Shown: positions 8,071 to 15,996, numbered from the stretch's first letter. The stretch: 64,000 nucleotides of DNA from Pseudomonas salomonii (GCF_900107155.1 NZ_FNOX01000004.1:434001-498000); one strand, 5' to 3'. Translations and numbers: made by a program. Notes: a model not told the origin generated them from the letters alone.

Positions 8071-9456
8071 TCATGCAGAACCTGAGGCAGATTCACGTTG
8101 GTTGAAAAGGCGCGCCAGCACCAAACGATCCAATGCCCACACCACGACCAGCGACGCGCCCACCAGCGGAAAAATAATCGCCAGTGCGAGCATGATCACC
8201 ATCGCGGTTTTCCACTTCGGCAGGTCATGGCGCAACGGCGGAACCCCCAGCCCACCGTGTGGCCGACGTTTCCACCAGATCACCACGCCACTCACCGCAC
8301 TGAGCAGAATCATCAAGCAGATCACCAGCACGATCAGCTGATTGACCCAGCCGAACATCTTGCCCTCATGCAGCATCACGCCGGTTTCGGTGGCGCGTGC
8401 GACGAGGTTGTAGTGTTCCCAGCGCACGTCGGCCAGCACTTTGCCGGTGTACTGGTCCACATGCAGGGTCGCGTCATTGCGCGGGTCGTTGGCGAACACT
8501 GCGACGGTGAATACGCCTTCGGCGGTGGTGGGGAACGTGATGCTATAGCCGGGTTCGACCTTGCGCGCGTTGGCCAGGTCGACCACTTGTTGCAGGCGCA
8601 CCGTCGGCGCGGCAGGACCTGAATGCATGGCGCCGTGATTCATATGCTCAGCGTGGTCGCCGGACATCGGCATCGGCGTGTTTTCCATCGCCCACGGCAC
8701 GGTCTGCTGGCTGGCGGTATTGAGGCTGCGTGCTTGCTGGTCGGACTGCGGCACGTTGTTCCACATTGCCGCCGGAAACTTATTCCACAGCTCGGCGTAT
8801 TGCTTGCCCCAGAAGCCGGTCCAGGTCATGCCGCTGAGCAGCATCACCAGCAAAAAAGCCGCGCCCCAGAAACCGGCGACCGCATGCATATCGCGCCAGA
8901 ACACTCGGCCGCGGCTGTTGAGCCGTGGCCACAACACACCCGCCGAAGACTTGCCACGCGGCCACCACAGGTACACGCCGGACACCACCAGCATCACGCC
9001 CCAACCGGCGGCGAGTTCTACCAGGCGATCACCCACGGTGCCGATCATCAGCTCGCCATGCAGTGCGCGGGCGATGGCTTGCAGGTTGTATTGGGCATCC
9101 TGTTCGCCGAGGACAGTGCCGCGATACGGGTCGACGAATACTGTCACTTCGCGGCCATCGTTGTGCATCACGAACTGCGCGCTGCTGGTGGCGTCGGCGG
9201 GTGGCAGGTATTTGCTGATTTTGCCTTGGGGAAAGGCTGCCTGGGCGCGTTGCAGTTGTTCGTCGGCGCTCAGGGCGTGCTCGGCGCTTTGCACCTTGAG
9301 CAGGTTGCCGTACATCAGCGGGTCGAGCTGGGGTTTGAACAGGTAGATGATGCCGGTGAGGGCCAGCAGCACCATGAACGGGGCGACGAAGAGGCCGGCG
9401 TAGAAGTGCCAGCGCCAGGCCAGGTTGTAGAAGGAAATTTTTTGGGTGGTCATCAT
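8071..9456 (-). CDS. PepSY-associated membrane protein of the copper cluster
   Basis: A PepSY-TM family protein of about 461 residues. The N-terminal segment 'YNLAWRWHFYAGLFVAPFMV' is the first helix, the 'LDPLMYG' periplasmic PepSY segment follows, and three more membrane helices are spread to the C-terminus. Such proteins sit beside TonB receptors and are thought to assist periplasmic reduction or handling of the imported metal. A His/Met-rich stretch at about residues 255-277 (MENTPMPMSGDHAEHMNHGAMH) is a likely copper-binding insertion. Two adjacent ATGs follow a GGAG; the first is used here. The gene lies downstream of the OprC-like receptor, separated by a REPIN. Confidence 0.85.
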   Translation of the reverse strand: MMTTQKISFYNLAWRWHFYAGLFVAPFMVLLALTGIIYLFKPQLDPLMYGNLLKVQSAEHALSADEQLQRAQAAFPQGKISKYLPPADATSSAQFVMHNDGREVTVFVDPYRGTVLGEQDAQYNLQAIARALHGELMIGTVGDRLVELAAGWGVMLVVSGVYLWWPRGKSSAGVLWPRLNSRGRVFWRDMHAVAGFWGAAFLLVMLLSGMTWTGFWGKQYAELWNKFPAAMWNNVPQSDQQARSLNTASQQTVPWAMENTPMPMSGDHAEHMNHGAMHSGPAAPTVRLQQVVDLANARKVEPGYSITFPTTAEGVFTVAVFANDPRNDATLHVDQYTGKVLADVRWEHYNLVARATETGVMLHEGKMFGWVNQLIVLVICLMILLSAVSGVVIWWKRRPHGGLGVPPLRHDLPKWKTAMVIMLALAIIFPLVGASLVVVWALDRLVLARLFNQRESASGSA

Positions 9457-9500
9457 TAGGCTCCGCAAGGCTTTAGATATTTTTTGTCTGTCAGGCCGCT

Positions 9501-9566
9501 ATCGCAGGCAAGCCAGCTCCCACATTTGGAATGCATTCCTCTGTGGGAACGGGCTTGCCCGCGATG
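9501..9566. repeat. REPIN (inverted pair of GTGGGAGC-type REPs)
   Basis: ATCGCAGGCAAGCCAGCTCCCACA faces TGTGGGAACGGGCTTGCCCGCGAT across about 18 bp. It lies between the OprC-like and PepSY genes and belongs to the same family as the elements at 44143 and 49787. Confidence 0.8.
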
Positions 9567-9569
9567 CTC

Positions 9570-11630
9570 TTAGAAGCTCATGTCCACCTTGGTCCAGAGC
9601 GTACGCCCCGGCTCCTTGATGGCTTGCGGGTCGTTGGCCGGGTAGCCGAAGCCTGCGTTACCGGCCAGGTTCAGATGCTCGGCATAGGCTTTGCCGAACA
9701 GGTTGTCGACGCCGGTGCTGACCTTGAAGTTTTTATTGATGCGGTACGCCGCGTTCAGCGAGAACACGCCAAAACCGCTGCTTTTGTCGAAGTCCTTGCC
9801 GACCACGTTACCCTTGTTCTGGTCGATGCGGTTTTGCGCCGCGACCACACGCCACAAGGCGCCGGCGCTCCAGTCGTCCTGGCTGTAGGTGAGGCCCAAA
9901 CGCGCGTCCAGCGGTGGCATTTGCGGCAGCGCCTTGCCGTCGCTGGTGTTCTTGCCCCAGGCGTAGGCGAGGCTGGCGTCGGCTTTCCAGTGCTGGGTCA
10001 GCTTGTACGCCGCGCCCAATTCACCGCCCATGATGCGGGCGTCGACGTTACGGGCCTGGGACGTGGTGCCCATCATCCCGGGCTTGTAGTCGAACAGGAT
10101 AAAGTCCTGCACCCGGCCGATATAACCAGAGGCCCAGGCTTCCAGGTCGGCGGTTTTGTACTGCGCGCCGACGTCGAGTTGGGTGGTTTTCTCCGGCTTT
10201 ACGCCGTCAAAGGCATTCACCGAACCCACCGCGCCGGTGTTGGGCGAAAACAGCTCCCAGTAATCCGGAAAACGCTCCGAATGGCCGAGCCCTGCGTAGA
10301 CCGTGGTGGGCGTGTCGGCCAGGTCATGCTCATAACGCACAAAGCCCGAGGGCAACGTGTCGGCGCGGGTGTCGTTGGCGGTCGGGTTGGGGCGCGACAT
10401 CATTCCCGAGCCCGTGCGCTGGCGAAAATCCTTGGCCGAGGCGCGGTCCAGGCGGGCGCCGGTGATCAGCCGATCGCGGTCGGCGGCGTACCAGGTCAGT
10501 TCGCTGAACACGCCGTAGTTATGGAAGTTGGCGTCCTTGACCCGTGGCAGATCCTTGTAGGTGTCGATGCCCATGCTGCTGCGCTGGCGATGTTCGTTGG
10601 TCTGCGCGTCCAGGCCGCTGATCAGTTGCACATCGGCCCAGCGCCAGGTCGCCTTGATGCGTGCGCCAAGGGTGCGGCGGTCGACGTTGGAAGCCATCGG
10701 CCCGGCCATCATGCCGGTGCCCGACGGCGTACGCAGGCTGTAGTTGTCCATCACATGGTCGGCGTAGTTGTAGTAGACCTGCGCTTGGACCTTATCCAGT
10801 ACCTCACCGATATTGGATTTTTCAAAGCGCAGCCCCAGGCTTTCGCGCAGAAACTGCGAACCATCCATGCCGCGCCCGGCGTAGCGCGCTTCGCCATCGC
10901 CACGGCCGGCGGTGAGCTCCAGCAAGGTGTCGGCGTCGGGGGTGAAACCGACGGCCACGTCGCCATTCCACTTGTCGTAGCGCGAGGCGACGGTGTCGTT
11001 ATTGCCGTCCTTGTAGTCATCGGCGTGGGCCTGGTTGCCGATCACCCGCACATAGCCCAAAGGCCCTCCGGCGGCGGCATCGACCACCTTGTCGAAGCGC
11101 CCGTTGGAGCCGGCCAGCACACTGGCGTTGACCCGCGTGCCCAGCTCGCCGAAGTGCTCGGGCTCACGCTCGAACAGGATGGTACCGGCCGACGCGCCAG
11201 GCCCCCAGAGCACGGTTTGCGGGCCTTTGATCACGGTGAGCTTGTCGTAGGTTTCCGGCGAGATATACGAGGTAGGCGCGTCCATTCGCCCTGGGCAGGC
11301 GCCGAGCATCATGCCGCCGTTGGTGAGGATATTCAGGCGCGAACCGAACATGCCGCGCAGCACCGGGTCGCCATTGGTGCCGCCGTTGCGCACCAACGCG
11401 AAGCCGGGGATGGTCTTGAGGTAGTCGCCGCCGTCGCTGGCGGGCACCGGTTGGCGTGGGTCTTTGGGGTTGGTGACAACGGTCAGCGGCGAGCTGGGGG
11501 CGATCGCGGTGATTACCGTGGGGCTCAACTCATGCTCATCGGCGTGGGCCTGTGGCACCAGCAACGCGCCGCACAGAACAGCGAAAACGGGGGTACATCC
11601 CAAACGGGAGTCAGCAGAAAACCTGGACAT
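9570..11630 (-). CDS. oprC: TonB-dependent copper receptor, OprC-like
   Basis: A receptor of about 686 residues with a signal peptide ending 'VPQAHA' near residue 30. The plug carries 'DPVLRGMFGSRLNIL' and 'VIKGPQTVLWGPGASAGT', and the barrel ends 'LWTKVDMSF'. The plug segment 'GACPGRMD' (Cys112, Met116) reproduces the CxxxM copper-binding motif known from P. aeruginosa OprC. Methionine-rich loops such as 'GTGMMAGPMAS' could supply the remaining ligands. Its neighbours are a PCu(A)C chaperone and two DUF2946 proteins upstream and a PepSY protein downstream, which fits copper import. The ATG at 11630 follows a GGAA; in-frame TTG and ATG codons 12-15 bp upstream are less likely. Confidence 0.92.
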   Translation of the reverse strand: MSRFSADSRLGCTPVFAVLCGALLVPQAHADEHELSPTVITAIAPSSPLTVVTNPKDPRQPVPASDGGDYLKTIPGFALVRNGGTNGDPVLRGMFGSRLNILTNGGMMLGACPGRMDAPTSYISPETYDKLTVIKGPQTVLWGPGASAGTILFEREPEHFGELGTRVNASVLAGSNGRFDKVVDAAAGGPLGYVRVIGNQAHADDYKDGNNDTVASRYDKWNGDVAVGFTPDADTLLELTAGRGDGEARYAGRGMDGSQFLRESLGLRFEKSNIGEVLDKVQAQVYYNYADHVMDNYSLRTPSGTGMMAGPMASNVDRRTLGARIKATWRWADVQLISGLDAQTNEHRQRSSMGIDTYKDLPRVKDANFHNYGVFSELTWYAADRDRLITGARLDRASAKDFRQRTGSGMMSRPNPTANDTRADTLPSGFVRYEHDLADTPTTVYAGLGHSERFPDYWELFSPNTGAVGSVNAFDGVKPEKTTQLDVGAQYKTADLEAWASGYIGRVQDFILFDYKPGMMGTTSQARNVDARIMGGELGAAYKLTQHWKADASLAYAWGKNTSDGKALPQMPPLDARLGLTYSQDDWSAGALWRVVAAQNRIDQNKGNVVGKDFDKSSGFGVFSLNAAYRINKNFKVSTGVDNLFGKAYAEHLNLAGNAGFGYPANDPQAIKEPGRTLWTKVDMSF

Positions 11631-11723
11631 GACAAATTCCATCAATCAATCGTAAACAACACGGCCAGCAGCCTGCGGCTGTCTGTCTAAAGTCGGCCGG
11701 TGTGAAGTGATGCTGTGAAGTGC

Positions 11724-12134
11724 TTACGAAGCGATGGGCGGAGCGCGGCTGCGGGCGCCGGGGAAGATGCTCTGCCGGGCGTGGCCAAGGCGAGTGGCGG
11801 GCGTCAGGGCATTAGCCGGTGGCGGTGTGCCGAGGCTGGCATAGGACACGCTGCCGGGCAGGGCCGGGCAACTGAAGAGCAGGTCGCAATAACCGCACTT
11901 TGCCCAGAGGGCGTGGTGTTCGCTGGGGGCTTGCTGGTGTTCGCCATGGCCGCTTGACGGCATGTCCATGGACATTTCCATCGACATACCGGCGTGATGG
12001 TCCATCGGCATCGCTTGGGAAATCAGCGGACCGATAAAGATCATCAGCATGGCGAACAGGCTGATCCAACTGCCGCGCGTCAGGCTCATGGGCCTGCGGC
12101 GGTGTGGCGACAACCTGGCGCGAGGGGCGCCCAT
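11724..12134 (-). CDS. DUF2946 family protein
   Basis: A small protein of 136 residues (or about 121 from a second ATG at 12089). It has one N-terminal hydrophobic segment, 'SWISLFAMLMIFIGPLISQ', followed by a Met/His-rich run (MPMDHHAGMSMEMSMDMP) and 'KCGYCDLLFSCP'. DUF2946 proteins are regularly encoded in copper clusters; the His, Met and Cys residues suggest metal binding at or outside the inner membrane. The start lies 10 bp after the stop of the PCu(A)C gene, consistent with one transcript. The exact start is uncertain because neither ATG has a strong ribosome site. Confidence 0.8.
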   Translation of the reverse strand: MGAPRARLSPHRRRPMSLTRGSWISLFAMLMIFIGPLISQAMPMDHHAGMSMEMSMDMPSSGHGEHQQAPSEHHALWAKCGYCDLLFSCPALPGSVSYASLGTPPPANALTPATRLGHARQSIFPGARSRAPPIAS

Positions 12135-12144
12135 CTACGTTGGC

Positions 12145-12627
12145 CTATTGGGCGTGCATATGCTCGTGGCCGGCCATCGGCGGCGCTTTTTGTACCGAGA
12201 CTTCAACCTGCACCGGACCGGCTTTTTCGAAGTTCAGGGTGAGTGGGAAGTGTTGGCCGTCGCGCAGTTGGCTGCGGTCTTTCAGGCCCAGCAGCATCAC
12301 GTGGTAGGCCATTGGTGCGAAGGTCAGATCACCCTTGGCCGGTATGGCAACGGTGTCCACCTTTTGCATCTTCATCAAGTCACCCTGCATCACATGCTCA
12401 TGCAGCTGGGCTTCGGCAGCCACGGGCGTATCGACGCTAACCAGGCGATCCGCGCTGTCACCTTGGTTATGAATCACAAAATAGGCGGCGACTGTCGGCG
12501 CATTTGGCGGCAATTCCTGGGACCAGGGATCGCTGACCAGCAGGTCGCCGGCCTTGTAGTCGTCGGCATTGGCAGCACTGAACACCGGCAGCAACAACGC
12601 GGCCAGCAGCAGGGAAGATTTAAGCAT
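12145..12627 (-). CDS. Periplasmic copper chaperone PCu(A)C
   Basis: About 160 residues with a signal peptide (MLKSSLLLAALLLPVFSAANA) and a PCu(A)C fold. The copper site H(M)x10Mx21HxM is recognisable: 'EAQLHEHVMQGDLMKMQKV' followed by 'APMAYHVMLLGL'. The C-terminus adds a short 'MAGHEHMHAQ' tail, an extra potential copper ligand set. It would carry Cu(I) in the periplasm, for example to cytochrome oxidase. The ATG at 12627 is preceded by GGAGA at good spacing; the upstream open frame is not credible. It lies between two DUF2946 genes in the copper operon. Confidence 0.92.
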   Translation of the reverse strand: MLKSSLLLAALLLPVFSAANADDYKAGDLLVSDPWSQELPPNAPTVAAYFVIHNQGDSADRLVSVDTPVAAEAQLHEHVMQGDLMKMQKVDTVAIPAKGDLTFAPMAYHVMLLGLKDRSQLRDGQHFPLTLNFEKAGPVQVEVSVQKAPPMAGHEHMHAQ

Positions 12628-12673
12628 GGCAGTTCTCCAGAACGGTTCTAAACGCAGTTCACTTGCGAACGAA

Positions 12674-13069
12674 TCAAACCGTTGGAGAGGCGCGGGGGTT
12701 AAGGCTAGGCCATTGCTGGCGCGGGGTCGGGGCTTGCAGTGCGGGCGGCGACAGGCCCGGCACCGCATCAAAACGCGTCACATACAGCTGCGGCACATGC
12801 CCCGGCAACGCCACCAGCGGCGGCGAGCCCGAGCAACACCAGCAATGCTGCATGGCGGAATGATCTTCCTGGGGCGGTGTTGGGATATCCAACTTGCCCA
12901 AGGCAATGGTCTTGAGGCTGGCGCCATTGGAAGAACAGAAACTGCCCCACAGCAATTGTTGCACGGGGTCTTGCGACTGTTGCATCGCGCTGGCCAGCGG
13001 CATGGCAAAGGCGTTGAACAGCACTGCAAAGCAGGCGATCCACACAATTGCAAAGCGTTGACGGGCCAT
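12674..13069 (-). CDS. DUF2946 family protein, second copy
   Basis: About 131 residues. It starts with a hydrophobic segment (FAIVWIACFAVLFNAFAM) and carries 'FCSSNG' and 'HCWCCSGSPPL', the cysteine pattern common in DUF2946 proteins. It is the first gene of the minus-strand copper operon; its promoter should lie in 13070-13165. It is quite different in sequence from the DUF2946 protein at 11724, so the two are probably not a recent duplication. The biochemical role is not established; metal binding is likely from the Cys/His content and context. Confidence 0.82.
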   Translation of the reverse strand: MARQRFAIVWIACFAVLFNAFAMPLASAMQQSQDPVQQLLWGSFCSSNGASLKTIALGKLDIPTPPQEDHSAMQHCWCCSGSPPLVALPGHVPQLYVTRFDAVPGLSPPALQAPTPRQQWPSLNPRASPTV

Positions 13070-13165
13070 GGCGGACAATCCGTAGGGTTAAGCGATCAGG
13101 TGGGTATTTAGCCTGATCGGGGGGCATAAGTAAAAAGCGGCGGTGTGGTTTGGTGTCGCACCGGG

Positions 13166-13453
13166 TCAGACCGCTGTGGCGTGAAGCTTGAGGCCCAGCG
13201 CTTTCATGACTTTCATGATAGTCGCGAACTCAGGATTGCCAGCACTGGAAAGGGCTTTGTACAAACTTTCTCTTCCAAGGCCGGCGTCGCGGGCTACTTG
13301 GGTCATGCCTTGGGCGCGTGCGATGTTGTTGAGGGCTGAACGAATCAGTAAGCCGTCACCAGAGTCTTCTTCGAAAGACGCTTCAAGGTACTCGGCCATG
13401 TCCTCCGGGGTTTTGAGGTGCTCAGCTACGTCGAAATCTCTAAATTCAGTCAT
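13166..13453 (-). CDS. Addiction-module antidote protein (HigA-like)
   Basis: A 95-residue helix-turn-helix protein of the 'putative addiction module antidote' family. The N-terminus 'DFDVAEHLKTPEDMAEYL' and the HTH 'MTQVARDAGLGRESLYKAL' are family signatures. It normally follows its RelE-like toxin gene, neutralises the toxin and represses the operon. Here its ATG overlaps the stop of a toxin reading frame by 4 bp (ATGA), but that toxin frame is broken upstream. The antidote itself looks intact and ends at a normal stop. Confidence 0.9.
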   Translation of the reverse strand: MTEFRDFDVAEHLKTPEDMAEYLEASFEEDSGDGLLIRSALNNIARAQGMTQVARDAGLGRESLYKALSSAGNPEFATIMKVMKALGLKLHATAV

Positions 13454-13720
13454 GGTTCACTCCTTTTGCCAAATTCAGCTGCAATCTGTTTAGCGCGCTG
13501 TATGTCGCGCTTTTGCGTTGATTTATCGCCTCCGATCAACAGCAGGTAAACCACCTCACCGATGCGCGTAAAGTAAACCCGATACCCAGGGCCATAGTGG
13601 ATGCGCATTTCCGATACGCCATTTCGTACGGTTTCGCATGCTGATGCAAAACACCGAGAGGGGAGGTTAGGGCGAGGGCTTTTGGCTGTGCCAGCCAGAT
13701 GGTTCGGAAGTATTTGTAGG
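13450..13720 (-). pseudogene. Broken RelE/HigB-like toxin gene
   Basis: Reading toward the antidote gene, one frame encodes 'CETVRNGVSEMRIHYGPGYR' and then 'VYFTRIGEVVYLLLIGGDKS' and 'TQKRDIQRAKQIAAEFGK'. This is the unmistakable C-terminal half of the phage Gp49/HigB-type toxin, ending in TGA overlapping the antidote ATG. Upstream of about 13650 this frame lacks the expected N-terminal helices and has no ATG. A neighbouring frame carries 'YFRTIWLAQPKALAL', weakly like the family N-terminus (F-x-x-W-L). One or more indels have therefore probably disrupted the gene. No intact toxin ORF exists here. Confidence 0.75.
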
Positions 13721-13940
13721 TAGATTCGACTTTGGGCGGAGAAGCTAAATAGTTGGCCGTCCGGCTGGTTATTCGTGCAAACAGAAACGTCTTACAAGTC
13801 TTTGAGGTTGTCCCTAGGACACTCAATCTCTAGTCTCCATACACCGCTGCACAGGCAGCGGTCGGGCGTCGCGGCCCGGATTGATTAAGCATTGCCTCCT
13901 TTCAGTTGACGCTTTTTTATCGTCTACTGTGCGGCGCTAT

Positions 13941-14018
13941 GGTGGCTGTGCGCGGGATACCTTCGGGTATGCCGGTTTCCTTAATCTCCGGTCCGCGAAC
14001 CTGCGCACAGCTGCCACC
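13941..14018 (+). ncRNA. Structured leader RNA, C4-antisense-like
   Basis: A branched fold can be read directly. The outer stem pairs GGTGGC (13941-13946) with GCCACC (14013-14018) and TGTGCGC (13947-13953) with GCGCACA (14003-14009). Inside, ATACC-TTCG-GGTAT forms a tetraloop hairpin (13957-13970), and a CCGG/CCGG hairpin spans 13972-13991. This layout and the loop sequences resemble the C4 antisense RNA family, known from phages P1/P7 and also seen in gammaproteobacterial chromosomes. It sits 56 bp ahead of the DUF6124 ATG, so it may act as a cis leader or as a trans-acting antisense RNA. Family assignment is from memory and would need a covariance-model search. Confidence 0.6.
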
Positions 14019-14073
14019 CTCTTTCGCATCGCGGCGATCAGTGGCGGCTCCACTTAGATTAAGGAAATTCACA

Positions 14074-14325
14074 ATGATCAAACCCACCCCCAATCCCCCC
14101 ATTTGCCTATTCACCGTAGCCGACGGAATCAGCACCGAAGACCTGCTGGTCAACCTCAGCGAAACACTCGCCTCGGCCAATGCGCTGAGTTGCGACCTTG
14201 CGTTTGACCTGGATGGCCCGAAGCGAGAGGAGTTGCTGGGTGTTGCGCAGTTGATTGAGCTGGCGCGATTGCTGGCTGACAGGGTGCAGGAAGGTGCAAG
14301 ACGGCCGACAGTCGCGAGTAGTTAA
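14074..14325 (+). CDS. DUF6124 family protein, short form
   Basis: An 83-residue protein of a Pseudomonas-specific family (DUF6124, earlier DUF3077). It begins 'MIKPTPNPP' and continues 'LFTVADGISTEDLLVNLSET', then 'LIELARLLADRVQEG'. Typical members have about 30-40 extra residues between the MIKPTPNPP start and the 'LF-V--GI' block; here the two are directly joined, giving a shortened form. The ATG has AAGGAA at proper spacing. The gene is preceded by a C4-like structured RNA. Its function is unknown. Confidence 0.75.
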   Translation: MIKPTPNPPICLFTVADGISTEDLLVNLSETLASANALSCDLAFDLDGPKREELLGVAQLIELARLLADRVQEGARRPTVASS

Positions 14326-14338
14326 CAGTCCTATGACC

Positions 14339-14370
14339 GATCGTTCCTGCGCTCGTGCGTGGGACTGATC
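14339..14370. repeat. Degenerate GTTCCCACGC-type REP
   Basis: GATCGTTCCTGCGCTCGTGCGTGGGACTGATC resembles the first arm of the elements at 27501, 33070 and 35701, with several mismatches. It lies between the convergent DUF6124 and PIN-domain genes and may help terminate both. Confidence 0.5.
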
Positions 14371-14380
14371 GTCTATTGGT

Positions 14381-14869
14381 TTAGAACTCCCAACTTGCTT
14401 CCCGTATATGGTTGAAATTCACAACATCGACGCACTGTTGGTGAGCAAAGCCGGCGACTCTAAGGTCATCAGTCAAAACTAGATAGTTATCTTTAGCGAG
14501 TGCGATAATTCCTACGTCAGTAAGGCCGTAGGGCGACAGCTCATAATCGCGACTTATGCCCAAGGCTGGGGTGTGAGTTTCAATAATTGTTGAAAGTGAA
14601 CTTTTTAATGTCGCGTAAACATCGTGCAACTTTCTCCCGTACAATCCATTTGTCAGGTTGCTGACTTCTGCGAGAATGTGAGGCGTGGAAACAAGTTTTT
14701 CGAACTGATCAATCATTGTGAGCAAAAGGCGGTAGTCTTCATTGGTATAGCCCCGGGTTCTCTTGAACTCTACAACGCTGGGCGTTCCACCTATCAGTGC
14801 CAGGAGTAGCAAGTTGGTGTCGACTATGATTCCCTTTCTTCGGTACTGCTTGATATAGGCATCTATCAT
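14381..14869 (-). CDS. PIN-domain protein, possible toxin
   Basis: 162 residues with PIN-fold features: 'GIIVDTNLLLLALIG' (first acidic residue), 'STPHILAEVSNL' (second acidic residue in a helix), 'GLTDVGIIALAKDN' and 'LVLTDDLRVAGFA' (acidic cluster). These form the metal-dependent ribonuclease site. PIN proteins are commonly toxins of type II toxin-antitoxin pairs or RNA-processing enzymes. The start overlaps the stop of the small upstream gene by 4 bp (ATGA), so the pair is translationally coupled. Its A+T content is clearly higher than that of the neighbouring cob genes, suggesting acquisition by transfer. Whether it is toxic is not known. Confidence 0.8.
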   Translation of the reverse strand: MIDAYIKQYRRKGIIVDTNLLLLALIGGTPSVVEFKRTRGYTNEDYRLLLTMIDQFEKLVSTPHILAEVSNLTNGLYGRKLHDVYATLKSSLSTIIETHTPALGISRDYELSPYGLTDVGIIALAKDNYLVLTDDLRVAGFAHQQCVDVVNFNHIREASWEF

Positions 14870-15144
14870 ACTTCGCGGATCTTCATGGAGCGAAACTCAC
14901 CTGTCTCCGCGTCAATGATGAATGTTTTGTATTTCCTTGTCTGCATTCGTCCGGCTAAGGACGCGCCTAACCTTTCATACTTATCAGGGGCTGGAACATT
15001 AAAACCCAACGTGATTGCCCATGTTTTACCGCTCGAATTTAGCTCGACTTCCTCAAGCATGAGGTCTTGCAATTCCGTTTCTTGCCCGAGGAAGTCGTTT
15101 GCTGCAGCCTTGGCGACTTGTACGGCCTCTTTAACTTCTATCAT
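14866..15144 (-). CDS. Small protein paired with the PIN-domain gene
   Basis: A 92-residue acidic protein beginning 'MIEVKEAVQVAKAAANDFLG' and ending 'IDAETGEFRSMKIREV'. The ATG at 15144 has AGGAG at 7-bp spacing, which decides against the upstream start at 15237. The layout (helix, then strands with 'KTWAITLGF' and 'YKTFIIDAETGEF') recalls the PepSY-like fold, but I do not recognise a named family. It shares a 4-bp overlap with the PIN gene, so it may be its partner or antitoxin. It has no visible DNA-binding motif, unlike most PIN antitoxins. Confidence 0.72.
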   Translation of the reverse strand: MIEVKEAVQVAKAAANDFLGQETELQDLMLEEVELNSSGKTWAITLGFNVPAPDKYERLGASLAGRMQTRKYKTFIIDAETGEFRSMKIREV

Positions 15145-15270
15145 GTCAGCTCCTGAATATAATTGAGTCTGGCTTGAATTATTCTTGGAGTGTAGCACTT
15201 CGTGTTGTTGGTTCATCGCCGTCCCTTGAGGTAACAAATAGAATTGCCAGAGGCTGCGAATGATCCTGAT

Positions 15271-15996
15271 CTATCGAATGAAATCTGCCAATGAATCGAT
15301 TGTTTCTGCGGGCGTCAAAAGCTCTCTATCCACCAGCGCCAACACCGGCCGCTTCAACACCAATACCGGCACGCCACGCTCGCGTGCCACTTCCAGCTTC
15401 GGCTCGGTCGCCGCACTGCCGCTGTTCTTGCTGATCAACACATCAATCCCACGCCGTTCAAACAACGCGCGCTCGTCCTCAATCAGAAACGGCCCACGCG
15501 CGCCGATGACTTCACAGCGCTCATTGCCCGGATACACATCCAGTGCGCGCAGCGTCCAGAACTGATCGGCGGGGATTTCATCCAGATGCTGCAAGGGCTC
15601 GCGCCCCAAGGTGAACAACGGACGTTTGAAGGGCTTCAAGGCTTCGATCAGTTCAGCCCAATCTCCCACCTCGCGCCAGTCATCCCCCGCCTGCGGCTGC
15701 CACGCCGGGCGCCGCAACGCCCAGCAGGGAATGCCGCACACTGCTGCCGCCGTGGCCGCGTTCTGGCTGATCTGCGCCGCGTACGGGTGGGTCGCGTCGA
15801 GGATCAGACTGATCTGCTCATCGCGAACAAATTGCGCCAAGCCTGCATGCCCGCCGTACCCGCCTACACGAACTTGGCAGGTGAGGTCAGTGGGCACGCG
15901 CCCAACCCCAGCCAGGCTATAGATATGTTCCGGCCCCAGCGTGCGGGCGATGGCCAGCGCTTCGGTGACGCCGCCCAACAACAGGATGCGTTTCAT
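15271..15996 (-). CDS. cobK: Precorrin-6A reductase
   Basis: 241 residues of the CobK/CbiJ family, which reduces precorrin-6A to precorrin-6B with NADPH in corrin ring synthesis. The start '[20 protein letters not shown]' is the characteristic Rossmann-like N-terminus. '[17 protein letters not shown]' is the family's substrate-site motif, and '[20 protein letters not shown]' is the conserved C-terminal segment. The start overlaps the cobL stop by 4 bp, so both are read from one minus-strand transcript starting in the cobL-cobG gap. Confidence 0.95.
   Translation of the reverse strand: MKRILLLGGVTEALAIARTLGPEHIYSLAGVGRVPTDLTCQVRVGGYGGHAGLAQFVRDEQISLILDATHPYAAQISQNAATAAAVCGIPCWALRRPAWQPQAGDDWREVGDWAELIEALKPFKRPLFTLGREPLQHLDEIPADQFWTLRALDVYPGNERCEVIGARGPFLIEDERALFERRGIDVLISKNSGSAATEPKLEVARERGVPVLVLKRPVLALVDRELLTPAETIDSLADFIR

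Noticed and set aside
9531..11690. A 719-residue plus-strand frame opposite oprC
   Set aside because: Shadow of the receptor gene, without plausible start context or domain.
13536..13826. A 96-residue minus-strand ORF as an intact toxin or novel gene
   Set aside because: It runs in the wrong frame across the conserved toxin C-terminus; the conserved residues are in another frame, so this is a product of the frameshift.
13906..14325. A longer 139-residue version of the DUF6124 protein starting at 13906
   Set aside because: The first 56 codons come from the structured RNA; the ATG at 14074 has a good ribosome site and the family's MIKPTPNPP start.
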